From Nitrospira sp. (GTDB lineage: Bacteria > Nitrospirota > Nitrospiria > Nitrospirales > Nitrospiraceae): a stretch of DNA of 64,000 bases. The position numbers and the translations under genes are program-made. This document shows positions 9,220 to 20,065 of the stretch, in pieces (the stretch's first letter is position 1; each line of letters begins with the position of its first letter). The stretch lies in assembly GCA_018242725.1 (NCBI GenBank), contig JAFEBI010000008.1:1-64000 (forward strand). The letters are read 5' to 3'. Below the pieces are notes generated by a model that was not told where the DNA came from, ran no database searches, and saw only the letters and a program-made list of their open reading frames with translations.

Positions 9220-10392
9220 GTGAAAAAGGCAGTATTGGCATTGGCGGACGGGACGGTGTTTGAAGGCCGTGCTCTTGGATGCGAAGGTGAAGCGGTCGGT
9301 GAAGTCGTGTTTAACACGGCCATGACCGGCTATCAGGAAGTACTGAGTGATCCGTCCTACAAGGGACAGATCATCACCATGACCTGTCCACAAATCGGGA
9401 ACTATGGTGTGACGCCGGAAGACATGGAATCGCGTCGAGCTTGGGCTGAAGGGTTTATCGTACATGAAGCGAGCCGATTGGTCAGTAATTGGCGAGGCAG
9501 GCAGACGCTTCACGAATCGTTGGTAGAGACTCAGGTTGTCGCCATTGAGGGGATCGATACAAGGGCGTTGACAAGGCATTTGCGCGAGCATGGGTCGCAA
9601 CAAGGTTGTATCACGCATCTTGATCTCGACCATGAACGAGCGATTGGGCGGGCCAGACAGGCACCCGGTATCGTCGGGCGAGATCTTGCCGCCGAAGTCA
9701 CCTGTACGCATCCCTATGATTGGACGACAGGGACCGGTGACTGGGCGCCATGGCCGAACGTTGACACAACAAGAAGGGGCGCGCGCTGGCGGGTTGTCGC
9801 CTATGATTTCGGCATCAAGCACAATATCCTGCGACGACTGGTTGATGTCGGGTGTGATGTGACCGTGGTCCCTGCCGCCACGACGGCCGAAGCCGTTGAG
9901 GCGCTGAAGCCTCACGGAATTTTTCTTTCAAACGGTCCGGGAGACCCGGAGGGTGTTCCGTATGCGGCGAAAGCGATGGGACAGCTGATTGGTCGCTATC
10001 CCATCTTTGGGATTTGCTTGGGGCATCAGATTCTTGGCCTCGCGTTCGGACTCAAGACCTACAAGCTGAAGTTCGGCCACCATGGAGCGAATCATCCCGT
10101 GATGGATCTTCGAACCAGAAAAGTTGAAATTACCTCACAGAACCATAATTTCGCCGTGCAGGCGCAACCGGTGCTTGTTGAGGTGCCAACGGTCTCGCCT
10201 GTGATCGAGACGCGATACGGGCGGATTGCCATCACTCATGTCAGTTTGAATGATTGCTCCGTTGAAGGCATGGCTTCTGTTGAGCATCCGGTCTTCTCAG
10301 TCCAATACCATCCGGAGGCAGCGCCGGGACCGCACGATGCTGCCTACTTGTTCGGTGAATTTGTGCGGCGTATGGAGAACCATTATGCGTAA
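9220..10392 (+). CDS. carA: Carbamoyl-phosphate synthase small (glutaminase) subunit
   Basis: A 390-residue CarA. The N-terminal half carries the small-subunit domain ([14 protein letters not shown] opening), the C-terminal half a class I glutamine amidotransferase: nucleophile Cys266 in [10 protein letters not shown] and the catalytic dyad His364-Pro-Glu366 in YHPEA. It hydrolyses glutamine and channels ammonia to CarB. The start is GTG 9220 with a weak purine-rich site upstream. Its stop overlaps the start of the SppA-like gene by eight bases, and carB is separated from it by two protease genes, an unusual split. Confidence 0.96.
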   Translation: MKKAVLALADGTVFEGRALGCEGEAVGEVVFNTAMTGYQEVLSDPSYKGQIITMTCPQIGNYGVTPEDMESRRAWAEGFIVHEASRLVSNWRGRQTLHESLVETQVVAIEGIDTRALTRHLREHGSQQGCITHLDLDHERAIGRARQAPGIVGRDLAAEVTCTHPYDWTTGTGDWAPWPNVDTTRRGARWRVVAYDFGIKHNILRRLVDVGCDVTVVPAATTAEAVEALKPHGIFLSNGPGDPEGVPYAAKAMGQLIGRYPIFGICLGHQILGLAFGLKTYKLKFGHHGANHPVMDLRTRKVEITSQNHNFAVQAQPVLVEVPTVSPVIETRYGRIAITHVSLNDCSVEGMASVEHPVFSVQYHPEAAPGPHDAAYLFGEFVRRMENHYA

Positions 10393-11335
10393 TTCTATTG
10401 TGGTGGGGGTGATCGGACTTCTGTTATCCGGCTGTACCTTCAATTTTCCGTTGTTCCCCGGCCCTGGACCGTTACAGGAAATGCAGGTCGACGGGAGCGG
10501 AAAGGCCAAGGTGCTGTTGATCGAGATATCTGGAATGATCAGCTCGCAGGAAAAAGACGGATTCCGGCCGACATCCAGCATGATTGCAAGCGTGAAAGAG
10601 CAACTGACCAGGGCCGCGAAGGATGAACAGATCAAGGCCGTCGTGTTGCGCATCAACTCGCCTGGAGGAACGGTCACGGCCTCGGATATCATTTATCACG
10701 AGTTGAAGACATTCAAAGCCAATCGTAAGGTTCCCATTGTTGCCTCCATCATGGATCTTGGGACCTCGGGTGGCTACTATATTGCAGCCGCTGCCGATCG
10801 GGTCATGGCGCATCCGTCATCCGTCACCGGGAGTATCGGTGTCATCATGCTCACGGTGAATGCCAAAGGGTTGCTCGAGAAAATCGGAGTCGATGCAACG
10901 GCTGTCACGTCAGGCCCTCGCAAGGATATGGGTTCGCCGTTTCGGACTATGACGACCGAAGAACGCGCCATCTTCCAAGAGCTGATCGATTCGTTTTATC
11001 AACGGTTCTTGACCATCGTGCAGGAGGGCCGTTCCAATTTGCAGATGGACCAGATCAAGAGGCTGGCTGATGGTCGTATCTATACAGGGGAGCAAGCGAA
11101 GGAGGCCGGCTTGGTCGATCAGATCGGCTATCTGGAAGATGCCATTGCGGTTGCGAAGAAACAAGCCGGCCTGACGGAGGCCCGTGTTGTGACGTACCAG
11201 CATCCAGGCGAGTATTCGAACAACGTCTATTCGAAGCTTGCGGTTCCGGGCGGACTCGCCGGCCTTGCGGATTTCGACCTTGCCGCATTGGTGCGTGGGG
11301 GAACTCCTCAGTTTATGTACCTGTGGATGCCTTAG
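10385..11335 (+). CDS. sppA: SppA-type signal peptide peptidase, lipoprotein
   Basis: A 316-residue S49-family serine protease that digests cleaved signal peptides at the inner membrane. The ATG at 10385 overlaps the carA stop and gives a lipoprotein signal ending LLLSGC (Cys17). The catalytic serine is Ser128 in [14 protein letters not shown], and Lys180 in SGPRKDMG is 52 residues later, the spacing of the Ser/Lys dyad of short (B. subtilis-type) Spp[12 protein letters not shown] forms the oxyanion region. Longer upstream reading in the same frame runs through carA and is not coding. Translational coupling to carA is likely. Confidence 0.92.
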   Translation: MRNSIVVGVIGLLLSGCTFNFPLFPGPGPLQEMQVDGSGKAKVLLIEISGMISSQEKDGFRPTSSMIASVKEQLTRAAKDEQIKAVVLRINSPGGTVTASDIIYHELKTFKANRKVPIVASIMDLGTSGGYYIAAAADRVMAHPSSVTGSIGVIMLTVNAKGLLEKIGVDATAVTSGPRKDMGSPFRTMTTEERAIFQELIDSFYQRFLTIVQEGRSNLQMDQIKRLADGRIYTGEQAKEAGLVDQIGYLEDAIAVAKKQAGLTEARVVTYQHPGEYSNNVYSKLAVPGGLAGLADFDLAALVRGGTPQFMYLWMP

Positions 11336-11403
11336 TAGAAAGAAGGATACTGATGGTGTGGCTGGTGTTAGAATGAAGTGGGAACATGCGGTAGGGGCCG
11401 CCG

Positions 11404-12372
11404 ATGACACAGCTATTGAACCACGAGATCAACCGGTTGTCTTCTCTGCCCATCAGTCGACGAGGGCTGCTCTGTGCGGGTCTTCGTGGAGCGGTCGGGC
11501 TTTCCTGTCTGCTGTCGGCTGGGTCGATGGCAACCTTGGCTGCAGCAGTGAGCGGATGTGTCAGGGCTCCAGGGACCGCGCGGGATCAGTTTATTTATAT
11601 TTCCGAGGAAAAAGAAATGGCGATGGGGGTCGGTGCCTATCGGGAATTACTGCGAAACGCACCGGTAAGCGACGATCCTGAGTTGAATGAGTTGGTCAAC
11701 AGGGTGGGGAATCGAATTGCCGCCGTCGCCAATAAACCGGAATATCAATGGGAATTTGCGATCATTCGAGACGATCGCACGATCAACGCCTTCGCCCTTC
11801 CCGGTGGAAAGGTTGCGGTCTTCACGGGAATTTTGAAGATTACAAAGAACGAAAACGGCTTGGCCACCGTGATCGGTCACGAAGTGGCGCACGCCCTCCA
11901 ACGGCATGGCGCAGAACGGTATAGTCGGAGTATTCTGGAGACCATCGGTCAAGTCGGTGCGCTGGCTGCCGGAGCCGCGGCTGGTCGACCGGATGCAGCC
12001 ATCGCGGCGATGAGTGCCTATGGTGTCGGGGTGTCGTTACCATTCGGTCGGAAACAAGAATCAGAAGCCGACTACATCGGGCTCAAGCTGATGGCGCAGG
12101 CTGGGTACGATCCTCGAGAAGCGGTTCCGTTTTGGGAGCGAATGAGCGGATGTCCAAGGCAGATGATCGATAAAGTTTGTTTCCGATCCCAACACACGAT
12201 CCCTGAATTTTTATCCACACATCCATCTGATATCGCGCGTATCAATCAGATCGAAGCGTGGCTCCCTGAAGCCATGAAGCACTATCATGCCGTTCAGGAG
12301 AAGCAGGACCCAGTGCCGGCTCCCTATCACCCCCTCATTGGTCCAGAGCTTCCTCCGGTTAACCACGGTTAG
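11404..12372 (+). CDS. M48-family zinc metalloprotease, exported
   Basis: A 322-residue periplasmic/outer-membrane M48 peptidase related to LoiP/BepA. Zinc ligands are His159 and His163 in HEVAH and Glu221 in ESEADYIGL. The N-terminus contains SRRGLLCAGLRG (residues 18-29), which resembles a twin-arginine motif, followed by a hydrophobic stretch and a possible lipobox AVSGC (Cys52). It is therefore probably an exported lipoprotein; which route it uses is not certain. It lies between sppA and carB, ten bases ahead of carB, so two envelope proteases are co-transcribed with pyrimidine genes. Confidence 0.9.
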   Translation: MTQLLNHEINRLSSLPISRRGLLCAGLRGAVGLSCLLSAGSMATLAAAVSGCVRAPGTARDQFIYISEEKEMAMGVGAYRELLRNAPVSDDPELNELVNRVGNRIAAVANKPEYQWEFAIIRDDRTINAFALPGGKVAVFTGILKITKNENGLATVIGHEVAHALQRHGAERYSRSILETIGQVGALAAGAAAGRPDAAIAAMSAYGVGVSLPFGRKQESEADYIGLKLMAQAGYDPREAVPFWERMSGCPRQMIDKVCFRSQHTIPEFLSTHPSDIARINQIEAWLPEAMKHYHAVQEKQDPVPAPYHPLIGPELPPVNHG

Positions 12373-12381
12373 CAGACTACC

Positions 12382-15300
12382 ATGCCAAAACGAACGGATA
12401 TCCAATCAATTCTGATGATCGGATCAGGCCCAATCGTGATCGGGCAAGCCTGTGAATTCGATTACTCCGGTACGCAAGCCTGTAAAGCCCTCAAAGCCGA
12501 GGGCTATAAGGTCATTCTCATCAACAGTAATCCGGCCACGATCATGACCGATCCGGAGTTGGCCGATCGGACCTATGTGGAACCGATTACGTTGGAGGTG
12601 GTTGAAAAGGTCATCGACCGGGAACGTCCTGATGCCTTGCTGCCGACCATGGGAGGGCAAACGGCTCTCAATACCACGATGGGCTTGGTCAAACGAGGGG
12701 TGCTCGAGAAATATGGAGTGACTCTGGTGGGTGCGTCGGCGGACGCGATCCATACGGCAGAGGATCGAGAAGCGTTTAAGCTGGCCATGCAGCGGATCGG
12801 GCTTCGAGTGCCGAAGAGCGGGACGGCCCATACTCGGCAGGAGGCCGTCGCGATTGTGGAGACCGTCGGGTTTCCCGCGATCATTCGCCCTTCCTTCACC
12901 ATGGGGGGGACCGGTGGAAATATTGCCTACAATCGTGAAGAATTTGAGCGGTTGATCGAGTGGGCACTGGCCATGAGTCCCGTGAGTCAGGTCTTGATCG
13001 AGGAATCGGTGATCGGGTGGAAAGAGTACGAATTGGAGGTCATGCGCGACCTGAAAGACAATGTCGTCATCGTGTGTTCCATTGAAAACTTCGATCCGAT
13101 GGGGGTCCATACCGGGGACAGCATCACCGTGGCGCCGGCCATGACCTTAACCGATAAAGAATACCAACAGATGCGGGATGCGGCTCTACGCATCATTCGC
13201 GAGATCGGGGTCGACACGGGCGGATCGAATATTCAGTTCGGCATTAACCCGGCCAATGGTGAGATGGTCGTCATTGAAATGAATCCTCGGGTATCCCGAA
13301 GTTCGGCGTTGGCATCGAAGGCGACCGGATTTCCCATCGCGAAGATCGCCGCCAAGCTTGCCGTTGGATACACGCTGGATGAGATTACGAACGATATTAC
13401 CGGAGTGACAAAAGCATCCTTTGAGCCGGCCATCGATTATGTCGTGGTGAAGATTCCTCGATTTGCCTTTCAGAAGTTCAAAGGAGCCGATCCGACCTTG
13501 ACGACCCAAATGAAGTCGGTCGGTGAGGTGATGGCGATCGGCCGTACGTTTAAAGAGTCGTTGCAGAAGGCGATTCGCTCGTTGGAACTGGAGCTGAACG
13601 GGCTGGTTTCTCGGTTCGGTCTGGATCGCGGCATACCGACGGGTTTCAATCATTCGGAGGCCATCGAGAAGCTTGAGAGATTACTACGCACGCCGTTACC
13701 CGAGCGGCTGTGGTATCTGGCCGACGCCATGCGCCTGGGGTTGACCGACGAGGAATTGTTCGCAACGACGAAAGTCGATCCCTGGTTCTTAGACCAGGTG
13801 AGACAGCTGGTGGATTTTGAGCGGTCCCTTGTCGGTCATTCCGCCAACCCGGCCGAGTGTCTGAGCGGAGAACTCCTCTGGGAAGCCAAGGAACTCGGTT
13901 TTTCCGATGATCGCCTTGCGCACTTGTTGGGCTGTGACGTGGGGATGGTCGCGAAGGCCCGTATGGAAAATCGAGAACGAGGTGTGACCTATAAACGAGT
14001 CGATACCTGTGCCGCAGAGTTTGAGGCTCAAACTCCGTATCTCTATTCCACCTATGGGCACGAGTGCGAAGCGAGGCCGTCTGATCGAAAGAAGGTCGTC
14101 ATTCTTGGCGGGGGTCCCAATCGTATCGGGCAAGGGATCGAGTTTGACTACTGTTGTGTTCATGCGGCCATGGCGCTTCGGGAAGAAGCGATCGATACGA
14201 TCATGGTGAACTGCAATCCGGAAACCGTCAGCACGGATTACGATACCTCGGATCGCCTCTATTTTGAGCCGCTTACCCATGAGGATGTGCTGAATATCGT
14301 GCATCGAGAACAGCCGCTCGGCGTGGTATTGCAATTCGGAGGACAGACGCCCTTGAAGCTTGCACTCCCGCTCTCGAAGGCCGGTGTCAAGATTCTCGGC
14401 ACCAGTCCCGACGCTATCGATCTGGCGGAGGATCGTGAACGGTTCCGTGAACTGTTGAACAAGCTCGGCCTGCGTCAGGCGGAGAGTGGGACGGCTCGAT
14501 CCGTTGAGGAAGCGGTGCAGATCGCCGGGCAGATCAGTTACCCGGTCATGGTGCGTCCGTCGTACGTCTTGGGCGGGCGGTCCATGCAGATCGTCTATGA
14601 CGAAACCGGTTTATTGGAGTACATGCGGTCGGCGGTCAAGGCCTCGCCCAATCATCCAGTGCTGATCGATAAGTATCTCGCCGATGCGATCGAAGTCGAT
14701 GCCGATGCAATATCCGATGGGGACACCGTGGTGGTCGCAGGCATTATGGAGCATATTGAAGAAGCCGGGGTCCATTCGGGGGATTCAGCCTGCTCGCTTC
14801 CTCCCTACACCCTCGAGAAGGCTCTCGTCACCGAGATCGAGCGTCAGATGAGCATGTTGGCTAGAGAGTTAGGGGTGGTTGGGTTGATGAATGCCCAATT
14901 TGCCGTCAAGGGAGAGACGATTTATGTGTTAGAGGTCAATCCACGCGGATCCCGGACCGTTCCGTTCGTGAGTAAAGCGATCGGCGTTCCGCTCGCGAAG
15001 TTGGCAATGAAGGTGATGATGGGGCGAACGCTCAAGGAGCTTGGTCTGACACAAGTTCCGATGCCTGCGCATTTCTCCGTCAAAGAGGCGGTCTTCCCCT
15101 TCAATAAGTTTCCTGGGGTTGACGTGCTCCTTGGGCCGGAGATGAAATCGACCGGGGAGGTGATGGGCCTCGATGAAGATTTTGGCTGGGCCTTTGCCAA
15201 GTCCCAGGCCGGGGCCGGGGCCGTGTTGCCGACGTCCGGCACGGCGTTCATCAGCGTGAAGCCATCGGATCGTCCGGCCGCGCTCGAAGTGGGCAGGGCC

Positions 15301-15633
15301 TTGAGCCAACTGGGGATGCGGATTCAGGGAACGAGCGGAACCGCCGGCTATTTGCGCGAGCATGGACTTCCCGTGGAGGTCGTGAATAAAGTGGCCGAAG
15401 GCAGGCCGCACATCGTTGATCATATTAAGAACGGCTCGGTGGCCATTGTCGTCAATACGGTACGGACGGCCTCGGCGCATGTTGATTCGCTTGCCATCAG
15501 ACGAGAGGCACTCCATCGGGGGATCCCCTATTACACGACCATGCGAGGGGCCCATGCTGCGGCGATGGCGATCGAGGCAATCCTGAAAAAAGATCTATCG
15601 ATCCGGACATTGCAAGAGTATCATCAGGCCTAA
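12382..15633 (+). CDS. carB: Carbamoyl-phosphate synthase large subunit
   Basis: A full-length, 1083-residue CarB. Two homologous ATP-grasp halves are visible: the first opens [20 protein letters not shown] near residue 10, the second [19 protein letters not shown] near residue 572. Each has a VRPS/IRPSF nucleotide-binding block and an EMNPR/EVNPR metal-binding block. The last 140 residues form the MGS-like allosteric domain ([22 protein letters not shown] onward, in part). With CarA it makes carbamoyl phosphate from bicarbonate, glutamine-derived ammonia and 2 ATP. Last gene of the pyr transcription unit; a palindromic repeat follows. Confidence 0.97.
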   Translation: MPKRTDIQSILMIGSGPIVIGQACEFDYSGTQACKALKAEGYKVILINSNPATIMTDPELADRTYVEPITLEVVEKVIDRERPDALLPTMGGQTALNTTMGLVKRGVLEKYGVTLVGASADAIHTAEDREAFKLAMQRIGLRVPKSGTAHTRQEAVAIVETVGFPAIIRPSFTMGGTGGNIAYNREEFERLIEWALAMSPVSQVLIEESVIGWKEYELEVMRDLKDNVVIVCSIENFDPMGVHTGDSITVAPAMTLTDKEYQQMRDAALRIIREIGVDTGGSNIQFGINPANGEMVVIEMNPRVSRSSALASKATGFPIAKIAAKLAVGYTLDEITNDITGVTKASFEPAIDYVVVKIPRFAFQKFKGADPTLTTQMKSVGEVMAIGRTFKESLQKAIRSLELELNGLVSRFGLDRGIPTGFNHSEAIEKLERLLRTPLPERLWYLADAMRLGLTDEELFATTKVDPWFLDQVRQLVDFERSLVGHSANPAECLSGELLWEAKELGFSDDRLAHLLGCDVGMVAKARMENRERGVTYKRVDTCAAEFEAQTPYLYSTYGHECEARPSDRKKVVILGGGPNRIGQGIEFDYCCVHAAMALREEAIDTIMVNCNPETVSTDYDTSDRLYFEPLTHEDVLNIVHREQPLGVVLQFGGQTPLKLALPLSKAGVKILGTSPDAIDLAEDRERFRELLNKLGLRQAESGTARSVEEAVQIAGQISYPVMVRPSYVLGGRSMQIVYDETGLLEYMRSAVKASPNHPVLIDKYLADAIEVDADAISDGDTVVVAGIMEHIEEAGVHSGDSACSLPPYTLEKALVTEIERQMSMLARELGVVGLMNAQFAVKGETIYVLEVNPRGSRTVPFVSKAIGVPLAKLAMKVMMGRTLKELGLTQVPMPAHFSVKEAVFPFNKFPGVDVLLGPEMKSTGEVMGLDEDFGWAFAKSQAGAGAVLPTSGTAFISVKPSDRPAALEVGRALSQLGMRIQGTSGTAGYLREHGLPVEVVNKVAEGRPHIVDHIKNGSVAIVVNTVRTASAHVDSLAIRREALHRGIPYYTTMRGAHAAAMAIEAILKKDLSIRTLQEYHQA

Positions 15634-15709
15634 CCAGCTGCAGAAGAACTCGGTTGATACCGATACGATAGCCGAAATGTTCTGTGCAGTGGGAATGCAA
15701 ACATGATGT

Positions 15710-15832
15710 CAGGATGCTCAAAAAGGCTGTCCAGCAAGGCCGCAGCAAGTGAAGAGACGAGGCATACGCCTCGGTACGTTGAGTCTCTGGGCCATGTGAG
15801 AACATCGCCGACGGCCTTTTTCAGCATCCTGC
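15710..15832 (-). repeat. Palindromic intergenic repeat, copy A (reverse orientation)
   Basis: About 123 bp bounded by an inverted repeat: CAGGATGCTCAAAAAGGC at the left and its near-complement GGCCTTTTTCAGCATCCTG at the right. Its reverse complement aligns along the whole length with copies at 28919, 31794 and 52179, sharing GTTCTC, CTCAACGTACC, TATGCCTCG and CTGCGGCC blocks. It lies between carB and greA and, with the T-rich arms, could also act as a transcription terminator. Confidence 0.85.
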
Positions 15833-15857
15833 TAACCAGTTGAGGAGCAACCGGAGC

Positions 15858-16334
15858 ATGCCGACACCAATCACCAAGAAAGGCTATGAAGCGTTACAGG
15901 CTGAACTGGTTCGTTTGCGCAAGGTCGAGCGTCCGAAGGTGATCGAGGCGATTGCGGAGGCGAGAGCACACGGCGATCTCAGTGAAAATGCCGAATACGA
16001 TGCCGCCAAAGAGCGTCAGGGTTTCATTGAGTCTCGGATCTCCGAACTGGAGGGGAAGATCGCTGACGCGCGCATCGTGGAGATCAACGGGCGCACCAGC
16101 GAGACCATTGTCTTTGGGGCGACGGTCTTGGTGGTTGAGCAGGAATCGCAATCCAAGAAACAGTATACGTTGGTCGGGCAAGATGAAGCGGATATGAAGT
16201 TCAACAAAATTTCCGTGCAGTCCCCCGTCGGGCGTGCCTTGATCGGCAAACGGGTCGGCGATTTTGTCGAGGTGAAGACACCGGTCAAGATGGTTGAATA
16301 CGAAGTCGTGGAGATCAAATTCGAGGAATGTTGA
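15858..16334 (+). CDS. greA: Transcription elongation factor GreA
   Basis: A 158-residue GreA of normal length. The N-terminal coiled coil (TKKGYEALQAELVRLRKVERP) carries the acidic tip region GDLSENAEYDAAKERQ, which delivers catalytic Mg2+ into backtracked RNA polymerase. The C-terminal FKBP-like domain ends in SPVGRALIGKRVGDFVEV. The ATG at 15858 has GGAG upstream and fits the family N-terminus (MPTPITKKG); an ATG six codons earlier is less likely. The next gene starts one base after its stop, so they form an operon. Confidence 0.96.
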   Translation: MPTPITKKGYEALQAELVRLRKVERPKVIEAIAEARAHGDLSENAEYDAAKERQGFIESRISELEGKIADARIVEINGRTSETIVFGATVLVVEQESQSKKQYTLVGQDEADMKFNKISVQSPVGRALIGKRVGDFVEVKTPVKMVEYEVVEIKFEEC

Positions 16335-16335
16335 C

Positions 16336-17133
16336 GTGCCGGAGGCACGCCCCCTCATCGCCTTGCTGACGGATTTTGGAGAACGCGACAGTTTCGTCGC
16401 CAGCATGAAAGGGGTGATCCTCTCGATCAATTCGTCCGCACGGCTTGTCGATCTCTCTCATCAGATCACCTCGCATCAGATTCAGGAAGCCGGGTATTTC
16501 CTGAAATCCTGTTATCGGTATTTCCCCGCAGGAACGATCTTTGTCGCTGTCGTCGATCCCGGAGTCGGGACCGAGCGTCGGGCGTTGCTCGTGTCGGCCA
16601 CTGGATTCTGGTTTGTCGGTCCGGATAACGGGCTCTTCACGGAAGTTTTGGAGCAGGAAGTCGACGCCAAGGTCTGGCAGATCAATAACCCACAGTATCG
16701 CTTGGAAACGGCCGGATCGACCTTTGATGGTCGAGATGTGTTTGCACCGGCTGCTGCCTGGTTGAGTAAAGGTGTCCCGCCGTCGTTTTTTGGGCCGACC
16801 GTCAACGACCCCATTCAGCGTTCGGTCGCGATCCCGGTCTGGCACGAGGATGTGCTGATCGGAAAGATCGCGTCTGTCGATCGATTCGGCAATCTCATTT
16901 CCAACATCACCGCGAGACAGATCCGTGAATTTCGAGCTGTGACGGGACAATCTGTGGAGATTCAAATCGGAACGTATATCATCAATGATTTGGTCGGCAG
17001 TTACAGCCAAGGCCATCGTCAGAATCCGTCCGCGCTGATCAATAGCGGCGGGAATTTGGAGATCTTTTTACAGGAGGATAGCGCGGCACGGTGTCTTCAG
17101 TTTGGCGTGGGTGAGGAAGTGCGTCTCTGCTGA
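16336..17133 (+). CDS. S-adenosyl-L-methionine hydroxide adenosyltransferase (DUF62)
   Basis: A 265-residue member of the SAM hydroxide adenosyltransferase family, which hydrolyses SAM to adenosine and methionine; relatives include fluorinase and chlorinase. Family blocks are LLTDFGERDSFVASMKGVI at the N-terminus, VVDPGVGTERR, GPDNGLF, and SVDRFGNLISNI in the C-terminal domain. The start is read as GTG 16336, one base past the greA stop, with GAGGAATG upstream, giving the family-typical length. The plain hydrolase is far commoner than the halogenase; no feature here suggests halogenation. Confidence 0.9.
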   Translation: MPEARPLIALLTDFGERDSFVASMKGVILSINSSARLVDLSHQITSHQIQEAGYFLKSCYRYFPAGTIFVAVVDPGVGTERRALLVSATGFWFVGPDNGLFTEVLEQEVDAKVWQINNPQYRLETAGSTFDGRDVFAPAAAWLSKGVPPSFFGPTVNDPIQRSVAIPVWHEDVLIGKIASVDRFGNLISNITARQIREFRAVTGQSVEIQIGTYIINDLVGSYSQGHRQNPSALINSGGNLEIFLQEDSAARCLQFGVGEEVRLC

Positions 17134-17239
17134 CTCAGCGTTGGCGCAACGCCTCGCTGATGCAGCAAGAAGTACTTCCCGACCACTGTTCTGTCGCTTC
17201 GTGGCGGGAGGCGGGCTTGTTGAAGTCCATCATCCTGAA

Positions 17240-17300
17240 GCTGTACTGCGTATAGGTGCCGGTCGCGAGGAGGATCTTTCTGGTGAGATTCAAAAGATTT
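17240..17300 (-). pseudogene. RHS-repeat fragment
   Basis: About 60 bp closely match 19258-19318 inside the larger RHS remnant. On the minus strand it reads a YD-repeat fragment like the LLATGTHTQY segment (here LLATGTYTQYS). It has no start or continuing frame and is a stranded piece of an RHS gene. Confidence 0.6.
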
Positions 17301-17347
17301 ATGATGCAGCGTGCATCACCTTCAGCAGCAACAACTGTCCCGTGACA

Positions 17348-17459
17348 TGATGCTCGCGGAGCTTGAAGCGTTTTTCCAACTGGCTCGGGACTTCAGGCAG
17401 CGGCAAGAGAGGTGGAACGCGAGCATGCACAAGACAAGATCCGCCACCGATTGGTTTCC
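17348..17459. repeat. 112-bp direct repeat, left copy
   Basis: Aligns without gaps to 18979-19090 with only about ten differences. The two copies flank the frameshifted gene at 17692-18806. In the right copy the segment joins directly onto the 3' end of the RHS remnant, suggesting that it derives from the tail region of an RHS element and was duplicated with it. Confidence 0.8.
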
Positions 17460-17691
17460 ACTGGGATCCCGGAAGTGCCCTCGCACGGCGATCGGAATTC
17501 TGTTATGGTTTTTGCCGATATCACGAGAGATGCACGATTCCATTTCCTGCTAGTCGCGAAAGAGATTGCAACTTTCCACGCGTTGAAGCCAGGAGGCGAT
17601 GCGAACTCAGTGGTGTGCAGGAATCGCCGGCCGACGATTCCTCAGATGGAAGATTGACTCCGTGAAGAAAGCCCGGAACATCACAAAAGGC

Positions 17692-18806
17692 ATGAAAATG
17701 ATCACAGCGGTGGAACTCACACATAAGCAGAATCGCATTCTCGGAGCGTGGCGCTGTTTTATGACCTGCCGCATCGTCACCTGCGCCGCCCTGAGCCTCT
17801 GGATCGGTGTGATATTCAACGGATCCATTCTTGAAGCAGCAACCCTCCCGACGGTCGATGAAATCCTACAAGAATTGCATATTTCAAGCAACGATAGGGA
17901 ACGCATTCGGCAGGGCGAGATTGTCGATTGGTCGGCGAGTGAAGGGTCGGAGCGGGAACTGGCGCTCGGCATGGCCTTCCTGGTGAAGGCCATGCCGGAA
18001 AATTTAGCAGAGATGTATCGAGAGGCTCTCGTACTGAAAGATGTTCCTGTGATCACGGCACACGGCCGAATCACGGGAGAAGGCACCATGCGGATTTCGT
18101 TGGAGTGAAGTTGCAGCCGAACCCGGGAAAGGAAGCCCAGCATTATCTGAATGTGAAACAGGGCGACACTCTGAATCTGGACGCCAAAGAGATGGCCGCG
18201 TTTCAAGCTCTCAAGTCGGCTGCCCAAAGTAGCGAGGTGCCGGTGAAAGAGGTCGAGACCCTTGTGCATCAGGGGCTGCTTGCCCGCTACCATGCCTATC
18301 GGAGAAAGGGGCTGTCGGGTATCGCGCCCTATGAGCGCGGTGGTGAGGACCAGCGAAATGCCGGCGATGAATTACTCCTGGCAACAAAAGAATTGACCAG
18401 CGTGGCCAAACATCTCCCGGCGTTTCATAAATTTTTGCTCAACTATCCGGACGGGCTTCCTAAAGAAGAAGTAAAGAACCTGAAAGAATTCTTCTACTGG
18501 CTCAACATTGACGTGTTTGGACGTCCGACCTACGTTCTGGTTCACCGCATGCTCTACCATATGGGCGATGCCGCACTTGCCGTCGAGCGTCAGTACTATG
18601 CGAGCCACGATTACAACAGTATGCTGCAAAGCATCGCCGCACTCCCAACCAAAGACGGCACGTTCTTGTTTTACATCGGCCGAGTCTCGACCGACCAAGT
18701 CGGAGGGTTCGGGAGCTCCTTGAAACATCCCATTTCCCGAGCAATTACCGCGCCCTATCTCAAGTCCATGTTTCGACAAATACAGACCAAAGCAGGGAAG
18801 CCCTAG
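17692..18806 (+). pseudogene. Secreted protein of unknown function, broken by a frameshift
   Basis: Two abutting frames, 17692-18108 and 18105-18806, read as one protein of about 370 residues. The first has a signal peptide (starting near 17761, MTCRIVTCAALSLWIG) and ends GEGTMRISLE. Read one base over before the stop, the sequence continues as ADFVGVKLQPN straight into the second frame, which has no signal of its own and continues ending near GFGSSLKHP. I recall a widespread uncharacterised family with this single-chain layout, so a one-base deletion near 18087-18092 is the simplest explanation. A GTGA overlap of two coupled genes, or a sequencing error, remains possible. Function unknown. 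Confidence 0.7.
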
Positions 18807-18978
18807 CAGACGAAGGACATAGGGAGTCAAATCTTGAACCGTGCATTGCTCTCACCAGCAATACCTGTCTCCCGACAGCGCGCAGGGACCTCACCGAGCT
18901 ACTGTACGCCACGTGGCTGGACCTGCCAACACGTTCGCAAAAAGTGGCTGTGCGTCACATCGACCGGAGGCCACGCCG

Positions 18979-19090
18979 TGATGTTCGCGGAGCTTGAAGC
19001 GTTTTCCCAATTGGCTCGGGACTTCAGGCAGCGGCAAGAGAGGTGGAACGCGAAGATGCACAAGACAAGATCCGACCCCAATTGGTTTCC
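18979..19090. repeat. 112-bp direct repeat, right copy
   Basis: Second copy of the segment at 17348-17459. It contains the shared core GCTCGGGACTTCAGGCAGCG and abuts the RHS remnant, whose minus-strand frame runs through it and stops at 19024. Confidence 0.8.
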
Positions 19091-20065
19091 TCCAGCAAGA
19101 TGTATTCCCCATCGTAGACGTACCGCTTCGTCTGGCCATTGGCGACTTTCTCAATTCTTCGGCCTAACCCATCGTACCGATACGTTGATGTAAACGCGGG
19201 GGTGGGATTCCCCGCCACGAAGTCTTCCACCTTGGTGAGTCTGTTCTCCGTGTCATACGTGTACTGCGTGTGGGTGCCCGTCGCGAGCAGGGTCTTGCGG
19301 GTCAGATTCCCATTGTCATTGTACTGGTAGCTATGGGTCGCATCCGCCGTGAGCTGATTCCCCGCGTTCGTCACATTCCCCGCCGTGGTCCGGTTGCCCA
19401 CCGCGTCATAGGCGAAACTCTGGGGCGTCTCCAACAACGGATGGCTCGCACTCGTCAGCCGATCGAGCGTGTCATATCCGAAGACCTGGGCACCTCTCCG
19501 ATCCGTGTGACTCTCCCGGTTGCCCACGCCATTGTAGGTGTAGGCCGCTTGGTTGATCGTGGGGCCGCTGGCCCCCAGTTGGTGCAGAATCTGTTGCACC
19601 TGCGAAGCGGGATCATAGGTGTACGTCGTCTGGGTCCCGTTCGGCAGCATCATCGCCGTCCGCAGCGAGAGGGCGTCGTAGGTGAAGGTCGCGAGACGGT
19701 TGAGCGGACCATGGATAGAAATATTCGTGTTCGTGTCATCCGCCAGTGTGAGGCGATTCCCGTTCTTGTTGTAGGTGTAGATGAGGGTCACGTTCGGTTG
19801 CTGGGACGAGCTCACGTGCTGGTGGTGAGCAGCCGATTGGCAAGATCGTAGGTCATCGTGAGCACGCTGTCGGGATCGGTGATGTTCGTCAAGTTCCCGA
19901 CCAGATGGTACTGATAGCTGGGGAGCTGATTCCCCGGGAGCGTCTTGTTCAACGACTGATTCTTGGCATCGTACTCGAAGGCCGTGATCTGATCGAGATG
20001 ATCCTTTGAGGTCGCCACGTTCCCGGCGATGTCGTGGATGAGGGTCGTGGTCCGATTGAACGGGA
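19080..20065 (-). pseudogene. RHS/YD-repeat protein remnant, truncated and frameshifted
   Basis: On the minus strand the sequence encodes tandem YD repeats: TYDLANRLLTTS, TYNKNGNRLTLADD, FTYDALSLRTAM, TYNGVGNRESHTD, FAYDAVGNRTT, TYDTENRLTKVE, YRYDGLGRRIEK. The first part (20065 to about 19812) and the second (19815 to 19080) lie in different frames, so there is a frameshift near 19812. There is no N-terminal region: the remnant begins directly at the 3' end of lhgO. The C-terminus also lacks the hypervariable toxin domain. Intact RHS proteins are large export-linked toxins, often polymorphic; this is a relic. Confidence 0.8.

Noticed and set aside
17348-19090. Composite transposon bounded by the 112-bp direct repeats
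   Set aside because: No transposase, terminal inverted repeats or target duplication; RHS-derived duplication explains the repeats better.
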